Shown here: positions 7,963 to 15,482 of the stretch, in pieces
How the letters are laid out: every line of letters starts with the position of its first letter
How positions within the stretch are numbered: the first letter of the stretch is position 1
Assembly: GCA_036745875.1 (NCBI GenBank)
Contig: DAIOFH010000080.1
Coordinates: 1 to 18,522 of the forward strand
Direction of reading: 5' to 3'
Source of the DNA: DAIOFH01 sp036745875
Lineage (GTDB): Bacteria > Planctomycetota > SZUA-567
Length of the DNA: 18,522 nucleotides
Position numbers and translations under genes: made by a program
Notes under the pieces: generated by a model
Seen by the model: only the letters and a program-made list of their open reading frames with translations
The model's database searches: none
What the model was told of the DNA's origin: nothing

Positions 7963-10189
7963 CCCGCACACCACATCGCCGGGAAATTACGACCTGGCCC
8001 ACGGTACCTTCACCCTCGACGGCGCGGATGCCGAATTCAACCTCGGCGCGGTTCTGGCCGACCGCACGGGAACGTTCATCGCCAACAATTGGGACGGCAA
8101 ATCATTGACGAAAAAAGGGGCGGGGCACCTGATATTGAGCGGCGACAACACCTACACCGGACTGACCGACATACAGGACGGAACGGTCACCATAACCAAA
8201 CTTACCGGAACCGGCGCAAACGAATTCGGACGGCGTGTTTCCCTCCTTGGCGACCTGGTCTTGGATATCGCCGAGGACGGCGAATACCGCAAGACCATAG
8301 ACGGCACTGGGCAACTGGTCAAGGACGGCGGCGGCCGGGTCACGCTTGCCGGCGACAATCAGGGCTTTTCCGGTGGCCTGGCTATTCGAAACGGGGCTAT
8401 CATCGCCAACTCGTCCCAAAGTCTCGGTAGGGGGACGATACAAGACGACGCCCTGCTTGAGCTCCGTTACGACGGCGTTTTCGCCAATAATTTCATGGGA
8501 TCGGGCGAGCTGGCCACGTACGGCAGCTTGCAGCTCGCAGGCAACCACAGCCGCCACACCGGAATCACCGTAGCCCATTCCGGCAGCCTCAACCTGGTCG
8601 ACGGATTCGTCTCCAGGGCGCTTTTCGACCTTCGCTCCGGCACCAGCCTTACCGGCTACGGCGATATCGGCAGTTTGATTGTCCGTAACGGTGCGACATT
8701 GTCGCCCGGCAATTCCATCGGGTTGATTACTGTCGCCGAAAACGCCCTCTTCGAAACCGGTTCCCTGTACCGCGTGGAATTGGGCCCGCTTGCCGGCGTG
8801 AGCGACCGCCTGACCGTATTCGGACAAACCACCATCCAGCCCGGCGCGCTGCTTGACGCCAGGGTGGCGGGATTGGGCCGTATTGCCAGGTCGGGCGGGG
8901 CGGATTTTCTTATTATAGAGGACAACAGTTTCGCGGACGGCACCTTGTTCGATTTCCGGGGAAATCGGGTCGCCTATACCCTCGAGCAGCAGATCAGACC
9001 CGCCACCGGAACGGACCGCGCCGGATATTATCTCTCCGTGGTTCCCACCGAACCCGACATAAGCGGCCTTATCGACCTGGTTGGTACTCCAAACGCTATT
9101 AGGGCAGGCGAAGGCGTAAACACCATCATTGCCCAGGGACGCACAGACGAGCTGGGGGATCTCTGGGACGCGCTCGGCAATCTGCCGGCCGACCGCTATC
9201 TCGTGGCGGAAGCATTCGCCCGTCTTCATGGCGAAATATTCGCCGCAGGTCAATACGCCGCCGCGCGGCTCCAGCGCCGCTTCCCCGACCAGGTGGAGCA
9301 AAACCGGGCCCGCCTGCGCGCCGCCTGTTATGGCCGCGTCGCCCAGAAAACCGCCTTGTGGGGAACACTGACCGGGTCATGGACCGATTACCGTGGCCGC
9401 GGCGGTTACAGCGCAGGCGACCTGGACTCGCAGGGAATCGCCTTCGGCGCGGACCGCTTGATTGATTCCAGGCTTTCGTGGGGAGCCGCAATAGGAATGG
9501 ATCAGGCAAAACTGAAGTTGACAGACATCGACAGCAAGGCCGACCTCGATGCGTTGCGCGTCCTCATTTACGGTAGATACGAGCGGGACTCCTGGTTTGC
9601 CGGGATCCGCGCAGGCTATGCCAAGACCTGGTACGACACCAAGCGCCACGTCAACATTGGCGACGGCTTCACAGCGTACAACCGCACAGCCAAGGCCGAC
9701 TACCACGACAACCTCCTTACCGCCGGATTGCAGTTCGGGAGGACGTTTTGCTGGGGGAAGCAGGAATTCACCCCGTCGGTCGGACTCGATTACCTCTTCC
9801 TCCGCACCCCCGGAATCCAGGAGGAGGGCGCTCCATGGGCAAATCTCGTTGTCTCCAGGAAGTCGTACCACTCATTGGAGATACCGGTAGGATTTACCTG
9901 GAAGCACGAATTCGGCGGTCCGTCATTCACCTGGAGTCCGGAACTAAGGGCGCATTACATCGGTGAAGCGGCGAATGACGAAGCGGCGGCGCAGACCCAA
10001 TTCGCCAGCGTCCCCGGCGTCTCGTTCGAAGCCAGGACCGGTCCGCTCGGCCGAAACCGCATGCGCCTCGGCGCGGGGCTGGAAGGGCGAAGGGGCGACA
10101 ACTTGGCTTTCAGCCTTAACTACGATTTTGAGACAGGATTACGGACAAACACCCATAACATATCCTTTACCGTCGGTTGGGAGTGGTAG
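7859..10189 (+). CDS. Autotransporter segment 3: passenger end and C-terminal beta-barrel
   Basis: This frame carries the end of the passenger and the translocator. It opens with VGGKSDVDFLTARVQL and LTWYD, typical for this family just after a YTVIRD strand, which sits at the end of segment 2 in the other frame. Two beta-strand repeats (GAGHLILSGDNTYTG, GGGRVTLAGDN) and an SPGNSIG linker follow. From about nucleotide 9329 an autotransporter barrel of some 285 residues alternates hydrophobic and polar residues and ends TVGWEW, with the terminal aromatic residue used for Bam-dependent insertion. The GTG at 7859 has no Shine-Dalgarno support, so separate translation is unlikely. Confidence 0.8.
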   Translation: MLVGGKSDVDFLTARVQLSSDNLEVQVATDLTWYDPHTTSPGNYDLAHGTFTLDGADAEFNLGAVLADRTGTFIANNWDGKSLTKKGAGHLILSGDNTYTGLTDIQDGTVTITKLTGTGANEFGRRVSLLGDLVLDIAEDGEYRKTIDGTGQLVKDGGGRVTLAGDNQGFSGGLAIRNGAIIANSSQSLGRGTIQDDALLELRYDGVFANNFMGSGELATYGSLQLAGNHSRHTGITVAHSGSLNLVDGFVSRALFDLRSGTSLTGYGDIGSLIVRNGATLSPGNSIGLITVAENALFETGSLYRVELGPLAGVSDRLTVFGQTTIQPGALLDARVAGLGRIARSGGADFLIIEDNSFADGTLFDFRGNRVAYTLEQQIRPATGTDRAGYYLSVVPTEPDISGLIDLVGTPNAIRAGEGVNTIIAQGRTDELGDLWDALGNLPADRYLVAEAFARLHGEIFAAGQYAAARLQRRFPDQVEQNRARLRAACYGRVAQKTALWGTLTGSWTDYRGRGGYSAGDLDSQGIAFGADRLIDSRLSWGAAIGMDQAKLKLTDIDSKADLDALRVLIYGRYERDSWFAGIRAGYAKTWYDTKRHVNIGDGFTAYNRTAKADYHDNLLTAGLQFGRTFCWGKQEFTPSVGLDYLFLRTPGIQEEGAPWANLVVSRKSYHSLEIPVGFTWKHEFGGPSFTWSPELRAHYIGEAANDEAAAQTQFASVPGVSFEARTGPLGRNRMRLGAGLEGRRGDNLAFSLNYDFETGLRTNTHNISFTVGWEW

Positions 10190-10279
10190 AAAGGAGCACG
10201 AGGATTACGCGGATATGTCATGCTTTGTCCCATAGCGCAAGAATAACGAATTTTTGCATTGAATCTTGTATTAATGGGG

Positions 10280-10285
10280 TACAAT
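10280..10285 (+). promoter_or_regulatory. Candidate -10 element for the 77-residue gene
   Basis: TACAAT matches the -10 consensus at five of six positions and lies 65 bases before the ATG at 10350. The best -35 nearby (TTGAAT, 15 bases away) has short spacing, so support is weak. The rest of 10190-10349 shows nothing else I can name. Confidence 0.3.
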
Positions 10286-10349
10286 GACAGTAGGAGCCAC
10301 TCCGTATTCTCCGGGAAGTGATATTTCATTTTTCAAAGGAGGACACGCC

Positions 10350-10583
10350 ATGAAAGAATTGCTCACAAAACTGCTGGAAATTGCGAAAAAGGATCCCAAT
10401 GCGGTCGAAAGCACCCTGATTTGCATGACCAAAGGGCCGCAGACCGGTTTCACCGCAGACCGGCTCTACGAAGTGACTGACGAAATCGTCGCCTTCAAAG
10501 GCGAAGCATCCATGCACTACTACCGCCTTTCGGATGTTTTTTTCATCAGGCACCCCAACGACGCGGGATTCAAGCTTTCTTGA
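10350..10583 (+). CDS. Unrecognised 77-residue protein, convergent with the hydrogenase operon
   Basis: I do not recognise this protein. The start at 10350 is well supported: AAAGGAGG at 10335-10342 lies seven bases upstream, a better site than for the in-frame ATG at 10284. It begins MKELLTKLLEIAKKDP, predicted as an amphipathic helix, and continues as a mixed alpha/beta sequence (GFTADRLYEVTDEIVAFKG, then MHYYRLSDVFFIRH) that could form a small compact fold. It has no signal peptide, membrane segment or cysteine cluster (one Cys only). The last 14 bases, including the stop TGA, overlap the 3' end of the hydrogenase gene on the other strand. That makes mutual interference or antisense pairing possible. 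The strong ribosome site and protein-like composition argue it is real. Confidence 0.7.
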   Translation: MKELLTKLLEIAKKDPNAVESTLICMTKGPQTGFTADRLYEVTDEIVAFKGEASMHYYRLSDVFFIRHPNDAGFKLS

Positions 10584-12000
10584 TAAACTTCTGAATCGCC
10601 TTGGTGGTGCGGGTCTTCTCGCCAAGAACGCCTGCACCGCCGACACAGCCCCCTTCGCAGGTCATGACCTCGATAAGGGTGGCGGGCGCTTTGCCTTTGA
10701 CAAACGACCGAAGTTGCGCCACGCCCTGCGGAGAAAGGCCGTTGACGCAGTGACATGCGATTTCCGTGCCGGCAGGCAGCTTCGACGCCACCGCCCCGGC
10801 AACGCCGCCGGTAATGGCAAATCCCCTCGCCTCTGCAGTCGGGTCTTCCGCATTGTCCTGCAAATCCTCGCAGGCCGCCACGTCGATGTCCTTGGCGACA
10901 AAGAGGGAACCCACCTCTTCAAAAGTCAGGACATAATCGACAAATTCGTCCTGAATGCCCTCATACCGTTTGGCCACACACGGACCTATAAAGACAACCA
11001 CCGAATCCGGATCTCTTTCCTTGGCCGCGGCGGCCAAGTAATGCATGGGAGTCTTTGTTTCCGAAACATGCGGCAACAATTCCTTCGCGTGGCGGCGGAC
11101 CGTCTCGACATAGGCCGGACAACAGGAAGTGGTCATAAACTTGTCGCCCCGCTCCATGCGCTCCTTGAATTCTTCCGCTTCCTTGCTTGCCGTGATGTCC
11201 GCGCCGTGGGCCACTTCGACCGCTTCGGCAAAGCCCAGGCGAAGGATCGCCCGCTTGATCTGCGCCAAGCTGCCGGGGAACTGTCCGACGATCGCTGGCG
11301 CCAGGAGGGCAACGACTTTCCTGCCGCTTGCCAAAATGCCTAGAACATCGATGACCTGGCTCCGTTCAAGAAGCGCCGTAAAGGGACAGGCCCGCATGCA
11401 CCGCCCGCAGCTGGTGCATTTGTCAAAATCTATTTCCGCCATGCCGTCCTCCGACTTGTGGATGGCCTTCACCGGGCAAGCGCCTTCGCACGGCACGGCG
11501 ATGCGGGTGATGGCCTGGTAGGGACAGGCGTCGCGGCAACGGCCGCAGTTCTTGCATTTGGCCGGGTCGATGACTGCCTGGCCGTCCTTGAAGGAAATGG
11601 CGTCGAAATTGCAACTGACGGCGCACTGCCTGGCAATACAGCCCTGGCAGGCGTTGGTGATGAAGTAGCGGGCCGGGACGCAGGCCTTGCAGGCGATTTC
11701 GTTGACGGTGATGATCGGGGATTCCGGGCATTTTCGTTCAAGCGCCAAACGTGCGTAGTGCGCCAGTGGGATGGAATCGTCCTCGTCGTGTTCGAGCATG
11801 AATCCCATGCCGGCGAGACACGCGCTTCTGGTGATGGCTCGGCTTTTGTAGATGCAGCAACGGGGAGACTCGGAATCCTTCGGATACATTTCATACGGGA
11901 TCTTGTCCGCGACCTCGACCATGCGTCCGGTCATGAAGGCCTTGACCAGGCGGATCAGGACTTCGCGGCGAAAACGGCGGACATTGTTTACGGGAGTCAT
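10570..12000 (-). CDS. [FeFe] hydrogenase, catalytic type (group B-like)
   Basis: This 476-residue cytoplasmic enzyme should interconvert H2 with protons and electrons. The H-cluster motifs are all present: L1 TSCCPAY (291-297, Cys293 and Cys294), L2 IGPCVAKRYE (Cys341) and L3 EVMTCEGGCVGGAG (Cys448, Cys452). Cys293 is the proton-transfer cysteine of active enzymes. The N-terminal part carries Fe-S cluster cysteines: CQGCIARQC-AVSC (118-130), CKNCGRCRDACP (149-160), CEGACP (171-176) and CTSCGRCMRACP (195-206), so electrons come through ferredoxin-like clusters. Two further Cys lie at 48-49. The start is not backed by a strong Shine-Dalgarno site; 61 bases separate it from the [2Fe-2S] gene upstream. 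It is the last gene of the operon. The group B-like label rests on motif spelling and domain layout and is less certain than the hydrogenase call. Maturation genes hydE, hydF and hydG are not in the window. Confidence 0.92.
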   Translation of the reverse strand: MTPVNNVRRFRREVLIRLVKAFMTGRMVEVADKIPYEMYPKDSESPRCCIYKSRAITRSACLAGMGFMLEHDEDDSIPLAHYARLALERKCPESPIITVNEIACKACVPARYFITNACQGCIARQCAVSCNFDAISFKDGQAVIDPAKCKNCGRCRDACPYQAITRIAVPCEGACPVKAIHKSEDGMAEIDFDKCTSCGRCMRACPFTALLERSQVIDVLGILASGRKVVALLAPAIVGQFPGSLAQIKRAILRLGFAEAVEVAHGADITASKEAEEFKERMERGDKFMTTSCCPAYVETVRRHAKELLPHVSETKTPMHYLAAAAKERDPDSVVVFIGPCVAKRYEGIQDEFVDYVLTFEEVGSLFVAKDIDVAACEDLQDNAEDPTAEARGFAITGGVAGAVASKLPAGTEIACHCVNGLSPQGVAQLRSFVKGKAPATLIEVMTCEGGCVGGAGVLGEKTRTTKAIQKFIKKA

Positions 12001-12061
12001 GAGTGGAGTCTTTCAAAGGGCTGTGTGATAAAAGCAGGCTGTCAGGGTAAAGTGGACTCTC

Positions 12062-12343
12062 TTACTGCAACTCATCCGGCACCATGAAATCCTTGTCGCC
12101 GATGATCTGGGCGATCAGCATCAACAGGCCCGCCGGGGTCGCGGATTCGACGATTTCGCCGTTGACGCGTGCGAAAGGGGCGCGGTTGAAGCGGTCCTTT
12201 TTGCATCTGCCGATGCAGACGCAACTGGTGACGTCGACGTGCTCGCGCCAAGCGGCCGGCATAAAGCTTTTGATATCGTACAATTCCTCGGAACCCATGA
12301 CGAAACACGCGGTGCCCTGGCACAATTCAATCAGTACGGACAT
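12062..12343 (-). CDS. Thioredoxin-like [2Fe-2S] ferredoxin, hydrogenase partner
   Basis: This 93-residue protein has the thioredoxin-like [2Fe-2S] fold of NuoE and HndA C-terminal domains. The ligand pattern is C8-x4-C13 (CQGTAC) and C43-x3-C47 (CIGRC), with one extra Cys at 41. A PFARVNGEIVESATPAG strand-turn follows, as in this family. It probably passes electrons to or from the hydrogenase encoded next in the operon. It lies 116 bases after the phosphatase gene, an unusually long gap for this operon, and that gap is structured (see 12359-12460). Usual length for the stand-alone fold is 80-100 residues, so it is complete. Confidence 0.85.
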   Translation of the reverse strand: MSVLIELCQGTACFVMGSEELYDIKSFMPAAWREHVDVTSCVCIGRCKKDRFNRAPFARVNGEIVESATPAGLLMLIAQIIGDKDFMVPDELQ

Positions 12344-12358
12344 GATGAAAATCCTCTA

Positions 12359-12460
12359 TTGCGTTTTCGCAAATAGTTGACCCTCAGACCTTGCGCGTTT
12401 TGGTTGATTCCACTTGAGCTAGAAAACGCAACGAGGGGCCTATATTTTTCGAAAACGCGC
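12359..12460 (-). repeat. Four-copy GCGTTTT/AAAACGC inverted-repeat element inside the operon
   Basis: The gap between the phosphatase and the [2Fe-2S] gene carries, in transcript order, GCGCGTTTT (12460-12452), TTGCGTTTTC (12431-12422), AAAACGCGC (12401-12393) and GAAAACGCAA (12368-12359). First pairs exactly with third (9 bp) and second exactly with fourth (10 bp), a crossed arrangement. First can also pair with fourth (GCGTTTTCG with CGAAAACGC, 9 bp) around a second-third pair (7 bp), a nested arrangement. The last copy also lies in a local hairpin, TTGCG-AAAA-CGCAA. The element begins within the phosphatase stop codon and ends 15 bases before the next ATG. It could be an RNA switch or an array of binding sites. 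Confidence 0.6.
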
Positions 12461-13641
12461 TAAATAAACCGGATCGACGTCTTTTTCAGATATCGCTCCG
12501 ACAAGACATTGGCGATCCTCTTGATGATGTTGCGGCGAATTTCAAGATCGACCGGCAGGTTCGGGTCCTGGTGCGCTTCGTTGATCTTGGTGCCGACCAT
12601 GAATTCAATCGCGTCTGAATCCAACAGCAGTTCTATCAGCCGGTCCGCCGGCTCGTCCTGCTCCGGGCTTTCCGGTTCTTCCAGTCGCCTGGCCACCTGG
12701 GTCAGGGTCAGGACGCCCTCCGTGACCAAGTCGACGCCATCCATATGCGAACAGGGCGGCAATTTGCAGCCCCGCTTCGGCAATTGGGTCTCGATGCGGC
12801 AACCCCATTCGCGCGCGACCAGGTTCGCGGTGGTGCCGCCGCAAACCGCCTTGCGGCCGGGAAAGGAATCAAGTATGGAACCGCATTCCGCATCGCGGGC
12901 CGGGTCGAGGGGCGGCCCTGAAAAAACCATGAGCCGCCGGGGGGTGCGGAAATAAAGGACCAGACAGCTGGTATCGTCCAGCGGCTTCCCCATCGGCTCC
13001 GTTTCTATCGACGCTTCCACTACCGCCTGGCTCAAGTGCCTGCTGGATATCGTGGGGTCCTCGCGGATCATGCCCTCGACGAAATCCACCAGGCTTTCCC
13101 TGCGCCAGCCAAGTGGATAGCCCGGCGTCCCCATGCCTGCCTGGGTTACGCCGTCGGAACAGACGATAATGCGGTCTCCCGCCGTCATGGCTATTTCCGA
13201 CACGTGCAGGCGGCGATCGGGAAAGCGTTTCGACTCGAGAATGATCGGCTTGACCCGTTCTTCGATACCACCCCTGAGAAGGACGAATTCGGGATTGCCC
13301 TCCTCCACCACCCTCACGGTACCCTCCAGGTCGCAATCCACCACGGAAAAGGTGGCATAGCTGATTTTACGCACCTGGCATACGGGAAGGGATTCCATAA
13401 TCACTTCCGCCGAACGCAGGATGTCCTTGTTGGCGGAAAAAAATTTCACCGCCATCGCCGCCGTCATGGAGGAGAGGATGTTGGCCTTGACGCCGCTGCC
13501 GAGGCCGTCCGACAGAACCGCGATCAGGCGGCCCTCGTTGTCGAAACGCCTGGACAGGTAGGCGTCGCCGCAGACGTTCTGGTTCCATTTGCGGCGCTGG
13601 TAGTTGTGGACGTCTATGAACAGGGCCTGTTCGTTCACCAT
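12460..13641 (-). CDS. SpoIIE-family PP2C-type Ser/Thr phosphatase, hydrogenase-associated
   Basis: This 393-residue cytoplasmic protein carries a PP2C/SpoIIE phosphatase domain (about 1-235). Metal-binding acidic residues are in place: GD at 25-26, SDGLGSG with Asp45, CSDGVTQAG with Asp163, and PLDDTS with Asp222/Asp223. A C-terminal extension (about 236-393) holds CGGTTANLVARE, five cysteines between 253 and 297, and DLVTEGVLTL; I recall this tail from hydrogenase-linked relatives, but its role is not known to me. Its ATG overlaps the stop of the sensory hydrogenase by seven bases (ATGGTGA), so translation should be coupled and the two products made in similar amounts. That suggests the sensor controls the phosphatase. 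No anti-sigma kinase, anti-anti-sigma factor or other obvious substrate is in the window. Confidence 0.9.
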   Translation of the reverse strand: MVNEQALFIDVHNYQRRKWNQNVCGDAYLSRRFDNEGRLIAVLSDGLGSGVKANILSSMTAAMAVKFFSANKDILRSAEVIMESLPVCQVRKISYATFSVVDCDLEGTVRVVEEGNPEFVLLRGGIEERVKPIILESKRFPDRRLHVSEIAMTAGDRIIVCSDGVTQAGMGTPGYPLGWRRESLVDFVEGMIREDPTISSRHLSQAVVEASIETEPMGKPLDDTSCLVLYFRTPRRLMVFSGPPLDPARDAECGSILDSFPGRKAVCGGTTANLVAREWGCRIETQLPKRGCKLPPCSHMDGVDLVTEGVLTLTQVARRLEEPESPEQDEPADRLIELLLDSDAIEFMVGTKINEAHQDPNLPVDLEIRRNIIKRIANVLSERYLKKTSIRFI

Positions 13642-15344
13642 TCCGGTTCATCCTGTTCCGCATAGCCCTCGGCGATGGAGTTGAGGAGGATTTCCGTGTC
13701 GGCCATGTGTTCGCCGAGGCGGCTGGCAATCTCCTGTACGGTGGCGATGTTTTTGCTGATGACCTCGCGGGCTTTTCTGGCTATCTGGTCGCGGCGCATC
13801 TCGTTCAGGGTGACGTCTTCGACAATCGCGCCGACGGTCTGGTGCTTCTCAATAATGAAAATCGTCACGTCCAGCAGCATGTCCCGTATCTTCATGCGTT
13901 CGCGGTGTATTTCCTTCCCGGACCTGAGTGCGGCGCGAAGAAGCTTGCCGCAGGGGAAAATCTCTTCCACATCCACCCCGGCAAGGCCGGGGCGTTCGGC
14001 GAAAAGGGCCCGGTTCCGCTCGCCGAAGATATTGGCGAAGGCTTCGTTCGACTCGACGATCCTGAGATCGGTGCCGACGATGACCACCCCCGAGGGCATG
14101 CAGCGTATAAGGGCGTTTGCCTTCCTTTGGGCTATGGAGCGCATGTAGGAAGCGCACATGGAGATTTCCGCATCGCCGGAAAGGAGGGCGGCCGCGAGGT
14201 TGCGGCAGGTGTCGTAGCCGCAGGCTCCGCAGTTCAGTTCGTCCTCGACGCCGCGCTTGCCGATCTTGGACAGCGCCTCCAGTATTTCAGCCTCGCTCCA
14301 TTCGTTCGCTTCCGGCGCATTGGCTCGATAGAGGACGGGAACGCGAATCGCGTCGCGGGGACCGGGGGAAGATTTCTGTACGTTCGCCTTCACCGCCAAC
14401 ATACCTTCTATGGGCGGGGGAAAACTGGTGGAGCCGGGCCCGCTGATGCAGCCGCCGCGACAGGCGAGGCATTCAAGGAAAACGGGAACATCCAACCTCG
14501 CCGGGTCGAGCGCCTCCAGCGCAGATTTGATGCGGGCCAGACCCGACATTGATTGCAATTCGGTGTCAGGAGGACATTCGAAGTGCCTGAGAGTGTCAAG
14601 CATGCCGCCTTCGAGCGGATACAGCCCGCCTTCGGCGGCGCGGCGCGGTACAAAGACGTCGTCCTCGCGCGCCTTGAGGTTTGCCGGATTTATGTTGCGT
14701 TCCTGCAGCCACTGGTCGAGTTCGGCAAAGGTGAGGGCGAGATTCATGAGGTCGGGATGTTCGTCCGCCTCCGTTTTCTTGGCGGCGCAGGGACCGATGA
14801 AGACGACGGAAATGTCGTCGCCGAAATGCCCGCGAAGCATCTTCGCATGCGTCAGGGCAGGCGAAGCGACAGGAGTAATGGATTCAGTGAGGCTAGGGAT
14901 ATGCTTGCGGATCAGGTCGACGACCGCGGGGCAGGCGCTGGAAATGCGAAGCCCGCCGGACTGCATGTCCTGCGCCAGGGCGGCGGAGACTTCTTCCGCG
15001 CCGAGGGCCGTTTCGCTGACCGCGCTGAAACCGAGCCGCTTCAAGGCCTGGACAAGCTGGCCCTGGCTCCAGTCCGAATGAACCGCAACCCAGCTTGGCG
15101 CAACAGACGCAACGACGGGAACCCCGGAGGAGAAAAGGAACTTCGCCCTGCCGATGTCGTTGCGAACGTGCTTGGCGTGGGACGAACAGACCTGTACGCA
15201 ACGCCCGCAGGCGACGCAACGGTCCGCGACTATGTAGGCGCGTTCGTTTTCAACCCGGATAGCCTTTACCGGGCATTGCCTGACGCATTTATAGCAGTCG
15301 TGGCATTCCTTTTCCTGAGTGTATACGGGAAAGAGTCGTTCCAT
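13635..15344 (-). CDS. Sensory [FeFe] hydrogenase with C-terminal PAS domain (HydS-like, group C)
   Basis: This 569-residue protein has two [4Fe-4S] ferredoxin motifs (CHDCYKCVRQCP at 14-25, CVACGRCVQVC at 43-53), an H-cluster domain (about 60-310), a CGACGYDTC Fe-S motif with a later Cys (372-397), and a PAS domain (about 405-515) with a short helical tail. L1 reads SSACP (135-139): Ala137 replaces the proton-transfer Cys while the cluster-ligand Cys138 remains. L2 is IGPCAAKK (Cys186) and L3 is ECLACRGGCISGPG. The same Cys-to-Ala change is known in sensory [FeFe] hydrogenases, which bind H2 but turn over poorly. The PAS domain probably relays the state to the coupled SpoIIE phosphatase. The start is supported by AGGAGGAG six bases upstream. 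It lies 138 bases after the first [2Fe-2S] gene. Confidence 0.92.
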   Translation of the reverse strand: MERLFPVYTQEKECHDCYKCVRQCPVKAIRVENERAYIVADRCVACGRCVQVCSSHAKHVRNDIGRAKFLFSSGVPVVASVAPSWVAVHSDWSQGQLVQALKRLGFSAVSETALGAEEVSAALAQDMQSGGLRISSACPAVVDLIRKHIPSLTESITPVASPALTHAKMLRGHFGDDISVVFIGPCAAKKTEADEHPDLMNLALTFAELDQWLQERNINPANLKAREDDVFVPRRAAEGGLYPLEGGMLDTLRHFECPPDTELQSMSGLARIKSALEALDPARLDVPVFLECLACRGGCISGPGSTSFPPPIEGMLAVKANVQKSSPGPRDAIRVPVLYRANAPEANEWSEAEILEALSKIGKRGVEDELNCGACGYDTCRNLAAALLSGDAEISMCASYMRSIAQRKANALIRCMPSGVVIVGTDLRIVESNEAFANIFGERNRALFAERPGLAGVDVEEIFPCGKLLRAALRSGKEIHRERMKIRDMLLDVTIFIIEKHQTVGAIVEDVTLNEMRRDQIARKAREVISKNIATVQEIASRLGEHMADTEILLNSIAEGYAEQDEPEW

Positions 15345-15482
15345 AATGCGCTCCTCCTATGGGAGCCTGTTAGTGCATTTGCGGAAAAATGAACGGTCCC
15401 GGTTGCGTTTCCCGGCACAACTGCGACGGGCAAAAACAAGCAATGCGGCGACCGCCCTCTTCAGAAAACGCTATGGGCGTGA
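15345..15482 (-). other. Operon-internal gap sharing a GCGTTTTCT element with the second gap
   Basis: No reading frame here looks coding. In the transcript GCGTTTTCT (15471-15463) is followed by AAACGC (15410-15405) within GGGAAACGCAACC, a possible 6-bp long-range pair. The same nine bases, GCGTTTTCT, occur in the 12344-12459 gap of this operon (12429-12421). The strong ribosome site of the sensory hydrogenase lies at its end. Confidence 0.4.

Larger units (their letters stand above)
3681..10189 (+). pseudogene. Giant Pmp-like autotransporter, out of frame at a G9 tract and at a second +1 shift
   Basis: Three adjoining reading frames join into one type Va (classical) autotransporter of about 2168 residues if one base is removed at 4241-4249 and one near 7856-7866. 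In order: signal peptide (about 1-24, cut after AMA), an N-terminal passenger, a first Pmp-repeat block (about 245-470), beta-strand repeats, a second Pmp-repeat block (about 1025-1105), further autotransporter-associated beta-strand repeats with GxGxWxLGGxN or GxGxLxLSGDN cores (about 1173, 1315, 1476, 1545), a linker with SPGNSIGLITV (about 1673), and a C-terminal barrel (about 1883-2168) ending in Trp, the usual signal for outer-membrane insertion. The start is ATG 3681, not the ATG at 3669, because GGAG at 3671-3674 sits six bases before 3681. Its role is inferred as a surface adhesin or exposed passenger. The G tract suggests phase variation; the second lesion suggests decay or error. Confidence 0.85.

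Noticed and set aside
8102..9301. Minus-strand open frame of 399 codons opposite the autotransporter
   Set aside because: The plus strand encodes a recognisable passenger and barrel; the antisense frame shows no domain and is a product of GC-rich codon use.
12001..12061. Imperfect GAGTCCACT/GACTCCACT repeat before the catalytic hydrogenase
   Set aside because: Short, imperfect and without context that would make it more than chance.
12359..12372. TTGCGTTTTCGCAA as a canonical Rex box
   Set aside because: The arms and spacing differ from the usual 18-bp TTGTGAA-N4-TTCACAA form, and it lies inside the operon; treated as part of the inverted-repeat element.
13707..14552. Plus-strand open frame of 281 codons within the sensory hydrogenase
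   Set aside because: It mirrors conserved H-cluster and PAS sequence on the minus strand; no start signal or family resemblance.
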